Shown: positions 10,534-20,195 of the stretch, one piece after another
How positions within the stretch are numbered: the stretch's first letter is position 1
Layout of the letters: each line of letters opens with the position of its first letter
NCBI GenBank assembly: GCA_016987375.1
Contig: PJRA01000555.1
Location: 1,337,159 to 1,388,008, forward strand
Direction: 5' to 3'
DNA: 50,850 bases
DNA from: Brachionus koreanus
Lineage: Eukaryota > Rotifera > Eurotatoria > Ploima > Brachionidae
The notes under the pieces: generated by a model
The model's database searches: none
What the model saw: the letters and a program-made list of their open reading frames with translations, nothing else
Told to the model about the DNA's origin: nothing
Made by a program: the position numbers and the translations under genes

Positions 10534-11441
10534 TCATAGACGAGCATTGGTACCACCAGCGCACACAATTGTTTCGCCAGTTATATATGAGGCATCCGAA
10601 CTGCACAAGAAAGCAGCAGTTGATGCGACCTCTTCTGAATGGCCGACTCGTTTCATGAAACAGTCTGCAGTTTCTCTGAACATGTCCTCGTTTTGCCAAA
10701 GGGCCTTGCTAAATTGGGTCTTTATTACACCAGGTGCAATGCAATTGACTCTTATGCCCATGTCCGAACAATGTGGTGCCATTGCTTTAGTCATACCAAT
10801 CAATGCTGTTTTACTAATCGAATACGGAGCTATCAACTAATTTAAATAATTAAAATAAATTTAAATTTTAGTAAATAACACACTTGAAATGGAGTGTATC
10901 CAGCTATTGAACTAATTATTAGAATATTTGAGTCTTTACGCTGTTTTAAATATGGAATAGCTTGCTTTATAATAAAAAATGTTGATTTAACATTTGTGTC
11001 AAAAAGTTTATCCCAGCCTTTTTCATCAATCTTGGTTTTTTTTAAGAAGAATAAATAATAATTTTTTGAAAAAATAATTTTACATCAAAAATATTTCCAA
11101 AATTAGGATTTGTGGCAGCATTTGAGACAAGTATGTCTATGCCACCGTAATTTTCCACAGTTTTTTCAATTAATTGTTTTCTATCGTCTTCTTTGCCCAC
11201 ATGACACACAAGACCTAAACAATCTAAGTTTTCTGATTTTAATTGTTCAACCGCTTTATTGACCTTTTCTTGTTTACGGCTACTGACAACAACTTTGGCT
11301 CCTTCTTTGGCCAATTTATGAGCTATGGCAAAACCAATTCTTAAAATTTAATTAAACAAATGGAATATAAGTGTGTCAGTTTTACCCTTCAGTTGATCCT
11401 GTAATTACAGCTACTTTATTTAAAAATCTTCTTGCTGACAT
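10534..11441 (-). CDS. DHRS4: DHRS4-like NADP(H) dehydrogenase/reductase (SDR), 4 exons
   Basis: Exons on the minus strand are 11386-11441, 11084-11339, 10884-11030 and 10534-10836, in frame throughout, giving 253 residues. The Rossmann cofactor motif TGSTEGIG spans the first intron, followed by VVVSSRK, the conserved NAA (SNAATNPNFG), the catalytic Ser in ISSIAG and the YSISK Tyr/Lys pair. RVNCIAPG and SYITGE are typical of this subfamily. The C-terminus ends NARL, and ARL fits the peroxisomal PTS1 pattern (mammalian DHRS4 ends SRL), suggesting peroxisomal reduction of retinal, ketones or alpha-dicarbonyls. Introns are 46-53 bp. The subfamily call rests on remembered similarity in the SSRK, CHVGK and GGIDILVSNAA segments. 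Confidence 0.9.
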
Positions 11442-12332
11442 ATTTTATATTAAAAAGCTTAAAAATTGAACTTTAGATATTTTGATTTTGAAGATATATC
11501 AAAAGTATACTCTTACAATAATCACGTGAGACAATTTATCAATGCAAATTTGAGTTTTGATTTGTTCTGAATTATTTTTACCATATGGTTAATTTAAAAA
11601 AAGGGTTTTTTTTTAGAATAATGCAGGATTCACATTGAAACTTTGACACTATTTAATCTTTGAAAAGCTAGCTCAATTTATTTTAATTTTATTTATTTAA
11701 TTAAAAATGACATAAACACTTTCAGAATATTTAAAAGATTGTTAGCAGTATTTTTTCCATATTTCATCAATTTGAAAAAAAAAATTAGTTATGATTTAGT
11801 TGCTTTTATTTCATTAAGTTTAGTTTAGTTAACTGAATAAATATAAATGACACAATTGGTGACTTACACAATTTACAGTATTAAAATGTGTCTTAAATCG
11901 AATCAATTCTTTGTTTTTTAATTGTTTTGGTTAAAGTTTTCTTGATTTTATTTTTAAAAATATTAATTTTAAATTAAGCAAAAAAATCTATGCTTTTCAA
12001 AATAAAATTTTTTGATTATTTATTGCATCAATTCTAGTGTTGGTAGTCGACTCCAATCGATTGATTAGCTTCAAAAATCTACTAATAAATTATGTTTTCA
12101 AAAAATGAAAAGAAAAGTTTATTTTTTAAAAAAAGTAAAATTTGGTTTTACAAAATTAACATTTTTAAAAAATAAAAAGTCCATTTAATATTCAACTAAA
12201 ATAAATTAGTCGATTAAAAGCTAGTTGTTTTAATTAAATCGATTATTAATAATCGGTTATTAATTATATTATTCAAAAAATTTCTTCAAATATACAAAGC
12301 ATCGTATAATACTTATACAAGATTTTTATTAG
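11442..12332. other. Intergenic, no gene seen
   Basis: This is the 5' flank of the leftward DHRS4-like gene grading into A/T-rich sequence with many short TAAT and ATCGATT motifs. I see no open frame, repeat pair or RNA gene that I can support here. Confidence 0.5.
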
Positions 12333-13275
12333 GGTGAGTCAAAAAATTTGCATTCATCACAGCAAGTAGTAATATTCCTCTCTTGTACAATTCACGATAC
12401 CCTTCTTCAACTTGGTATTGTTTATTAAAATGTCATCCTCTAAGAAAATGAGCTATTGAGCCAAAAAGATGATGGTCAGAAAGAGAATTATATGCTGGAT
12501 GAGGAAAAAGTTAGATCTCTTCCAGCGTTTCTATTTTTTTATTGTTCTTCTTGAAGAAAGTAATCTAGTTTTCGGTTGATCAAGGAAGAATACTTTTCTT
12601 GAAGAGAAGCATACATTTGTTCTAATTGTTCAGAATAAAGTTCTGCATTTATTGAATTTTATTTATTATTTACTTCTGAATTGGTTGAGATGGGTCCAAC
12701 CAGCGATTTCTGTTATCATAATTTCACTGAAAATAAATCCTCAGCACAAGTAATGATCTTTAGGCTTGTATCGCCACTATTAAATTATGTACCCTTCTAA
12801 CTTAAAGCACATTTTCATTACTGACTAGTTTTAATTTATTAGTAACAGCTGTTGCTGATAGGTCTTTTTCCAATAATATCGTAACAGAACCGATAAAATT
12901 TCTAAATTTTCATTTAAAGTTTATTTTAAAGACAAGCTCTTAAGACAAGTTCAAGTTAATTAAAAAAGCTGAAAACTACTGAAGGAACACTGATCAAAAG
13001 AATATTTCAACTGACAAAAAAAATCAAGAGCATCGAAATTAATGGCAGCCTTAAATATCGAAACAACAGAGAAAATGCTCCTGAAAAGAAAATTAAGCAG
13101 AAACATTTATACAAGAGCATTAATCAATTGATTAATCGAAGAGTCGTAAAAAAACGGAGAAAAAAATAATTAGAGATAGACGGAACTGTTGAATCTTTAA
13201 GATACTGTCTAAAATCAAACTTAAAAAAGTTTATTTAATAATTTTTTTTTTTCATTTTGAATAGCATTCAGTTTT
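12333..13275 (-). mobile_element. Degraded mariner-type transposon, copy A
   Basis: The minus strand encodes broken mariner transposase. NAELYSEQLEQMYASLQEKY and SLINRK occur at about 12560-12650. Past several stops, HHLFGSIAHFLRG is recognisable at about 12440-12480. An end GGGTGAGTCAAAAAATTT at 12333 resembles a mariner terminus. Blocks further right (a stretch near 12780 ending TGTACCCTTCTAACTT, one near 12850 with GTTGCTGATAGGTC, one near 13258 with TGAATAGCATTCA) recur at 43786, 44217 and 44310, which sets the approximate extent. Many stops and frameshifts show that it is dead. Confidence 0.75.
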
Positions 13276-13424
13276 ATTTATTTTAAAATGGCTTTAAATT
13301 CGTTTTAGCACTTAAAATACTCTTTTTATCACCAAAAAATCTCACTTTATAAAAACACTTTTATGAAACAAAATTACTTATTGAATATAAAATTACTTCT
13401 TTAATATAAATTGATTTAACAAAA

Positions 13425-13613
13425 ATGATTGATCTCGAAGAAACATTTAATGAATCATTTTGGTATGAAGGCTGGATATTACAAAAAATTTATCATTTAC
13501 CACAGATAACAACTGATACCTGGCAGGAAGTCGATCAGTATATAAAAAATGAGCCAATTTTTTATGCGATTTTCAAATTTATTTGGTGGCTAATTCGGAA
13601 ACTACTGATCTAA
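13425..13613 (+). CDS. Small ORF, unidentified (upstream of an overlapping pair)
   Basis: An ATG-initiated 62-residue frame with mixed, non-repetitive composition. It has an acidic, Trp-rich N-terminal half (including FWYEGW and DTWQEVDQYI) and a hydrophobic C-terminus (FYAIFKFIWWLIRKLLI) that could be a membrane helix. Its TAA overlaps by one base the ATG of a second ORF in the next frame. I recognise neither product. It may be a small gene, a frameshifted remnant, or chance. Confidence 0.3.
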   Translation: MIDLEETFNESFWYEGWILQKIYHLPQITTDTWQEVDQYIKNEPIFYAIFKFIWWLIRKLLI

Positions 13614-13741
13614 TGTTTGGTGAAATGTGTGATCTGATCGAGTGTGAAAAAGAAAGCTGTAAATGCTACTATGTATGTATTCGATTGATGAATATCATTA
13701 TTCAAATAGGAATATTCACCAAACCTAGCCTAAATCTGTAG
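13613..13741 (+). CDS. Small Cys-rich ORF overlapping the previous one
   Basis: The TAATG overlap starts a 42-residue frame with a cysteine cluster in its first half (CDLIECEKESCKCYYVC) and a hydrophobic stretch after it. The overlap suggests either a single ~105-residue ORF broken by a one-base frameshift or a coincidence. No family recognised. Confidence 0.2.
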   Translation: MFGEMCDLIECEKESCKCYYVCIRLMNIIIQIGIFTKPSLNL

Positions 13742-16700
13742 CTTGGAATCAAATATAAAATTTCTTATTCTATTGGACTTTTTTTCTTTATTAAACAGTA
13801 TTTTTATAAAAAATCATTTTAATTTTACTCAAGTATTTTTAGACAAGAAAAGTACTCTTAATATCACAAGAGTATTTTTAGAATGCAATGAGAAATTTTA
13901 GAAAAATGAGGATTTTTGGTGAAAGAAAAATATCCAACCTTTTAAAAAACGCACAATTCTATCACTCAAAATAATATACGCAATTGAAAAACTAACTTTT
14001 TTGTATTTAAAACAAATTTTATTTCAGTGAATCTTTCACTTGGAAGAAAACGTCGTTCATGTCCAGAGTTACAGTAAAAACTGAAGCAAACTAAAATAAA
14101 AAAAAAGGCATCAGTAGTCTGAATGAATCTAGAATGGAGGAGATGCTTTTCTTAAAAAAAAATAATAAATAAAAAAAATTGTTCTAAATTCATTAATTTT
14201 GTATTTTTTTTTGCACAAAATAAACATAAGTAATAATTAAATACGAAAAAAAAATAAAAACTTTTTCTATTCAACTAAAAATAGTGATAAAATATAGACT
14301 AATGAAAAGAAAATAATCTGCATTTGTTCAAAATTCCAGATGCATGAGCATTATTTTTACTACAGAATATAATGACCAGTCTGTAATAAACTTGAGGTTT
14401 ATATGTGTGTGTGTGTGTGTTTTTTTTAGTGTTTATCCAGTCACACTATGAGTCAGTCAAAACAGCAATCTACTAATCACAATAAACAAAAATGCACTGA
14501 TCATGCTACGTACTTCTGTTTTTAATCCTCAATTGCATGATAGAAATTCTCGACTATTTGTCGTTAAATGGAATGGATACGTTTGACAACAAGTAAATTT
14601 ACAACAAAAAAGATAGAAAGTAAAGTCGGCACAAAGTGCTTTAATATCAAATAACATTTACAAGCAAACACGAAATAGTCTAATTTACATTATTTGTCAT
14701 GTAGTTCATTGTTGGTCGCGTATGATAAAGGATAAGCTTCTTGTTAAATCGGCAAGATACTTCATTAGTGAAAAATTTAATTGAAAAACGTCCGAAATAA
14801 ATCAAATATTTATTTAAGCAAATTAACCTTACATGATTAAATTAATCACTTTTATCTTTTTGTTGATGTTGTTGTTGTTCGATAGAATTCCCACTGTTTT
14901 ATCTAGTGCTTTATTTACCTATTGTAATTAGGCGATAAGACCTGAAGATACTGTGGCCAAGAGACACTGAGACTGACACTGAAAGAGAGTGTATTAACGG
15001 CCAGGTTAATTAATATCGAGCCAATAATGGATAAGAGGAAAGAAAATATTTTTTGTTCGTTAAAAAAACTTCTAAAATTTCCTTTTTTCTTATTTATTCA
15101 ATCTATTGTTTGTCTATAGTTTAAGCACATAGGCAAATAAGCTTAACATGATCTCTGAATAGCCAAAGAACACAAAAGAAAAAATAAAATAAAAAAAAAC
15201 AATGCTAGGGATAAGAGTCTAAAGTCAACTTATTCGCGTACAAATATTTGCTTTTTGGACGAATACCAAATACGTTAGGATATTTAAAGTGGAGAAAAGA
15301 AAAAAGCTGGGATTTTTGAGACAAGCTAATATTTGCATATCGCAGGACTCAAGGTTCACATTTCGAGGACATTCGAGTCTTGTTTGAGCTAACAACTGCA
15401 TATCTGAATAGCATGTCAACTTAAAGTGATCCCGATTCATTCAGCATCTGTCAAAAAATTCCAATATTTGACATGACAAATTTGGCATCACAGTGTCCTT
15501 GAATTAGTTTAGTTGTCCGTCTTCTAAAGGCGTATGCAAGTTAACTTCTCTCTCTCTCTAAGCCGCAGACAAACAATACACCTCTACATTTCTTTTTCCT
15601 ATCTACTATCTTAATTTATTTATTCCGTTAAGGTATTTATTTAATCTATTAATTGTGTGTATAGATAAACCAATTGATTAAAACATCAACTAAAAGATAT
15701 CAACAACAGTAATGTTCGTTCGTTGTTTTTTTTTTCTATTTTATTTTTATTTCTTTCTGTGTTATCTTAATGATTGATTCGATCAAGCTTTTATTACTTT
15801 TGAGCACAGATGGTCTATTTTGTATGAATCCGAATCAATAACGTTCGTTAATGGCTATCGGGCAAATATAATTAGGGCAACTGGCTGAATTAGTTCGTTA
15901 GTATTTGTGTTTATTTTAAATATTGCCTATTAATTGTAGCTTATTAGTTTTGGCCAGGAAATGAATATTTTTATCAATAAACCGAGCAGTCCTATCCGTA
16001 AAATAGTCACGTTCGACTCTAAGTATTTTTCGAACGGCTCTAAAAATGTCATGAATTCTACACAACCAAACTAACTCTCTCTCTCTCTCAGAATTTAATA
16101 ATTTCTAATTGAAATAGTTTTGATTTGACATGCAATTTCTATTCAATTGAAAATATTCTACTTGACAACCTTAGCATAGCATGTCAACAACAAGTACTTT
16201 ACTAGTCTCTATTATATTGACCAGTATTTAAATATTAAAATTTTTTCTAAATAAAAATTATTTTTTTTCTCAAATTTATTAATTATCAATTGTTGTAAAA
16301 TTTAATTCAAAAGAAATTATAGCATTGAAAAAGAGCTTTGGTCCCAATTGTTGCTTCCAAATAAAAACATGTGACCTTCTAAACATCCTACAAAACAATC
16401 CTTTCCATTTAGAACTTGATTACATGAATATCATTGACAGACTTGTTCACAAACAATCAAAAATTGAAATTACCATTGCTTTTTATTGTTACAAAATAAT
16501 TTAAAGAAAAGATCGAGTTTTGTTTCAAAGTACCAAACACTCAAAATATGTTTTGAAAAAAAAATAAACGGACTAGAACATAAAAACAAAAGGTTTCAAA
16601 GGTCTAAGCCGCTAGTACCTGTATAAAATCTGAAAGATTTTAGTTCTAAGCAAAAAAATAAAAGAGTCACAACTACTATACCTATTATTCATATAATCTG

Positions 16701-17690
16701 AAAAGTAAAATAAAATACAAAATTTTATATAAAATTTTATTATTAGTGTTTCTTTCTAAATTAGTTTTTTTACTTTCTTTTAGTCATTATTTTAAATAAT
16801 AATAACCGCAGTTTCGGGCGGCATAGCCCTTTTTTCAGCCATCATGTTTGGAAATAGATTTAAAAAAAAAAAATTTTTTTAATAAATAGTTTGTAAAATT
16901 AGTAGATTGATTAATAATTTAGTTTGGGTCTTCTTATAGTATTGAGCCTAGTGGGGTTTGAAAATTTAATTGATTTGGTTGAATATTGCTTTGACGTGTA
17001 TTCATTCATGGTCTGCCCTTGGCTAAGAATTGTACAAAAAGTGAATTTTCTCGTTCGTTGGTTTTTGCTCTAAAAATAATTGAATCTTAAAATTTTGATT
17101 TTTTTTTAAATATGTAAAAGTCTGCTTATGTTTTTATTGTTTTTATTAGAATCCAATTTAATAACAAAATATAATGATTTGTACAGTAAAAGCTGCCAGT
17201 TTAGTCAACAAACAATAAGGATTAGAGAAGAGATTGAGAGCGATGGTAATGCTTGGGTGTTAAATTGATGAAAACAAAAAACTGACTGCTTTTTTTAACT
17301 CAAGCTTTCTTTTGATCAAAAATGCCATACTTTTAAAATAAGCAATGTGAAAATAATTAAAATCTAGTTTTTTTGTGCTTATAAAATTTTATTGATAAAT
17401 AAAATATTTTTCGTCTATAAAACTATTAAGTACAGTCGGCACTTGATTACTATGTGCCTAATAGCCGAAATTGTGCAATTTCTGTCCAAATCATAAACTC
17501 ATATTTCAACTATTGGTCTTTTAGTTCGCAAAAATAGAAGGAAATCGTAGTGAAAATAACGAAAATAGAGTCGAAAAAGGCGGGTCTAACATTCACAAAA
17601 ATCTATGGCCAATAAATAAACTATTTTCTCCAACAACCAATTGCTTATTATATCCAATAAAAATACTATTATAACAACGACCCAAAAAAA
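13742..17690. other. Long gene-poor region upstream of the CDK inhibitor
   Basis: About 4 kb without a convincing gene. It contains a (TG)n microsatellite at about 14404-14420, (CT)n tracts at about 15546-15559 and 16074-16089, and a less A/T-biased stretch at about 14340-16100. An octamer-like ATTTGCAT lies at 15331-15338, within a patch (15325-15420) that has partial dyad symmetry around GCATATC/GCATATCTG. A minus-strand ATG frame (15225-15440, 71 codons) covers this patch but looks non-protein-like. The position next to a single intronless developmental cell-cycle gene makes cis-regulatory content plausible, but that is inference. Confidence 0.4.
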
Positions 17691-17700
17691 TATATAAATA
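17691..17700 (+). promoter_or_regulatory. TATA box of the CDK inhibitor gene
   Basis: TATATAAATA lies 86 bp upstream of the start codon, preceded by a CCAAT-containing stretch at about 17653. A transcription start near 17722-17730 (TTCAACATCG) would fit the usual 25-35 bp spacing. It is one of the few clear core-promoter elements in the window, although chance is hard to exclude in such A/T-rich DNA. Confidence 0.55.
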
Positions 17701-17785
17701 CAAGACCAAAGTTCGTTAAATTCAACATCGTAAGCTTCTATCAACATAAAAAATTAGAAAAAAAAAACTCATTTTGTTATCAAAA

Positions 17786-18649
17786 ATGAACGCTGCCAAA
17801 CTAACCACTCAAAGAGTATCTAGAATTAATACTTTATTGAATAAAATGCTAACCAGCGCCGAACGCTCCGAGTCCTGCTCGAGCCGATCCGATTCTATTG
17901 ACCGAATCGGACAGTCTACGCCCAAGCCCGAAAGTGCGCCAAAACCAGCAATTAATTCGAATTTAAAGCGTAATTTATTCGGCGTGTCACTCAATCAAGA
18001 TCAATTGAAACAAGACTTGCACTCGATGTGGAAGGAACAAATCGAAGTGCAAAAAGTAAAATGGAACTTTGATTTTGAGAATCTCAAACCGATCGAGTCG
18101 AGCTCGGATCGATTTAAATGGACCGAATGCCATGTTGTCGAAAAAACAAGCTCAGCATACACATCTACTTTGCTTAATGAAAACGACAATGTGGCTTTAG
18201 ACAAAGAGAATTTAAATTCGAAAAAGTGTAGCGATATGCCTCAATTTTACAAGCAACAACGATGCTTAAAATTGATTGATAACATTGCATCAGTGATGAA
18301 TAAAGAAGATGAAAATGAGCTAGTCAAACCCAAGCCGGTCAAGACAACTAAAGCAAACAAATCACTTGGTCTAAGTCAAATAATTACTTTCAGCGAGAAT
18401 CGAAAGGACACATTGAGAAGTGCAAATGTTGTCAATAAAGTAGCCAAATCTTCCAATTCAGCTTTTACAAGTAAAAATGAAAAAAGCACTGACAATATGA
18501 AACAACAATCATTGCTTGATATGTTCAAACAACGAAAGCGTAGAATTCAAACAGCATCTACTACCAAAGCATCAGTGGTTAACAAAGACACAAACAAAGA
18601 TGCTAACAAAGAAAAATCAACGGCCAAATCTCAAGCTAATAAAGCTTGA
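17786..18649 (+). CDS. Cip/Kip-family cyclin-dependent kinase inhibitor (p21/p27/dacapo-like), intronless
   Basis: The frame opens at a TTG at 17774, but the first ATG is at 17786, giving 287 residues in one exon. The kinase-inhibitory region is unmistakable: the cyclin-binding motif RNLFG (62-66), a linker helix (LKQDLHSMWKEQ), and the CDK-binding WNFDF (93-97) followed by RFKWTE. A short MPQFYKQQR (151-159) resembles the Tyr-containing segment that enters the CDK ATP site in p21/p27. Near the C-terminus, QQSLLDMF (240-247) followed by KQRKRR matches a PIP-box with a basic flank, as in p21 and dacapo. Its role is to block cyclin-CDK complexes and probably to bind PCNA in the nucleus. The tail is Lys/Thr/Ser-rich and disordered. 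It stands alone in about 15 kb of gene-poor DNA. Confidence 0.93.
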   Translation: MNAAKLTTQRVSRINTLLNKMLTSAERSESCSSRSDSIDRIGQSTPKPESAPKPAINSNLKRNLFGVSLNQDQLKQDLHSMWKEQIEVQKVKWNFDFENLKPIESSSDRFKWTECHVVEKTSSAYTSTLLNENDNVALDKENLNSKKCSDMPQFYKQQRCLKLIDNIASVMNKEDENELVKPKPVKTTKANKSLGLSQIITFSENRKDTLRSANVVNKVAKSSNSAFTSKNEKSTDNMKQQSLLDMFKQRKRRIQTASTTKASVVNKDTNKDANKEKSTAKSQANKA

Positions 18650-18963
18650 ACCTACTCGGACATTTTTAGTTGATGTGAGTTGTTGTAAAGATATGGAACC
18701 GGTCGGTGTTGTTAATTTTATCGTTTTTTTTTTAAATTATTTAACTTATTTGTGTCAATGAATTAAATTTTTTGATTTTTTAAATTTGAGTTTTTTTTTT
18801 TTTCAAATCTTTTTGCTAATAAAATTACAAAAATGAAGTTAAAATTTTATTTTTATTAATTTAAAAAAAAATTATTGATTGTTTAGACTGTTTTTGATTA
18901 TTGTTTTATTATATTACAATGTGGCAATCAATGAATTAAAAAAGATCTTCATATTGTCTGAAT

Positions 18964-19182
18964 ATGAATTTTTTTCCACTGAAAACGACTATAGACACAG
19001 TCCATAGGTCATTAAAAATCGATGATAGAGCAAATTTCCTGTTTATTGAATTTTCAAAATCAAGATGTGGCCACAGTTTAATTGTCAAGGAAATAAGTGA
19101 TTTTACTGCAAACCAAGTGCACACCATATTTCAAACTAGACACTTCATTTTTGTTTTGTTTTTTTTTGAGTTAATTATCTAA
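18964..19182 (+). pseudogene. ORF fragment related to the one at 28402-28640
   Basis: The plus-strand frame has VHRSLKIDDRANFLFIEF and later SLIVKEISDF. The frame at 28402-28640 has VLKLETIEDRSNSLFVKF and later DLIAKEIHAY. They share the pattern I-x-DR-x-N-x-LF-x2-F followed by LI-x-KEI at the same spacing. I interpret both as remnants of one element family, probably the C-terminus of a retroelement ORF. The function is not recognised. Confidence 0.4.
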
Positions 19183-20165
19183 CAGGAGGGCTGAAAAGAA
19201 GGTCAAAGCCGCTCGCAACTGCTCAGAATTTCATATGCAAATTATTTCCTTTTTTAAATAAAATAGATAGTTATTTTCTTTATGATTTTTTATTTTATGG
19301 AAAAGGTGTGCTGGAGGTTAAAATGCAGAGCTTGATAACGTTAAACAAAGTTTATCACTCGAATCAAAATTGTACGCTGAATTTAGTATTTTTTAACGTC
19401 AATGACAACTTAAGCTTGACTAATTTGATCAAAATTTTCCACCAGAAAAAGTCCTAAAAATAAACACAAGTTGGCTTTTTCTTGGGAATTAAAGTCTCAT
19501 TTATCATATTTTGACTGGCAAAAAAATTCATGCCCATCGAAGCACTAATAATTAGTCATTATCAAATAAGTAAGTCCCAAATCGATCAGGTGTTCAATAC
19601 TGACCCATAAGCAATGCGAACATTAATTATTTATTTTCATATTCTAGTCAATTTAGATGAAAATACTATCTATCTAGTTTATCAAGGTGATCAAAATATT
19701 TTTGAAATAAAAAGCCTAGGGTTGTGTGATGACCGATTTTAGTCGAGGTCAAGTAATTCGGTATATGAATCACTCTTAGTCTAAGTATTTTGATTGAGTT
19801 TATGGATTTTTTTTTATTATTATTTTTTTCTTCTTCTTTTTTTTTTCATTTTATGTAAAATACCGATTTCAAGATAAAGTTATTTACTTTTTTCTTTAAG
19901 ATTAAAGAGTAATTATTTTTATTTGATTAATCAAGATATATATCAAGATTCTTTTTGTTAGTAATTAAAATTTTTAAGTTGTCGTCAAAGGTAGCGCGCT
20001 TAGAGACGTTAGCAATACTGGGATAAATAAACAGTGTGAGACTTTTGCACATTTTTGATTAATCCTGTGCAAAAACATGTGTTCCCAGTGATATTCTCAG
20101 TACATTTGTGTTCATCAAGATAAAGAGTTCGTTAACCTTGTGAGCGACAGTTGACGCATCGTTTA

Positions 20166-20195
20166 AAGATAACGGCCGTCAAGGCTGGTTATCTT
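20166..20195. promoter_or_regulatory. GATA-type inverted dyad
   Basis: AAGATAAC (20166-20173) is followed 14 bp later by its exact reverse complement GTTATCTT (20188-20195). The spacer, GGCCGTCAAGGCTG, is unusually GC-rich. Each half contains GATAA/TTATC, the GATA-factor core. It could be a paired binding site or a short hairpin; there is no direct evidence of function. Confidence 0.35.

Noticed and set aside
12900..13200. A second coding block on the plus strand within mariner copy A
   Set aside because: Reading all frames gives frequent stops and no recognisable motif; it is probably decayed element sequence.
15225..15440. 71-codon ATG frame on the minus strand
   Set aside because: The translation has no recognisable features and covers a patch with partial dyad symmetry; non-coding regulatory DNA is as likely. 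No splice sites or poly-A signal fit.
18516..18761. ORF overlapping the CDK inhibitor 3' end
   Set aside because: It is the +1 frame of a confident gene continuing into its 3' UTR; the Lys/Thr-rich content is a shadow.
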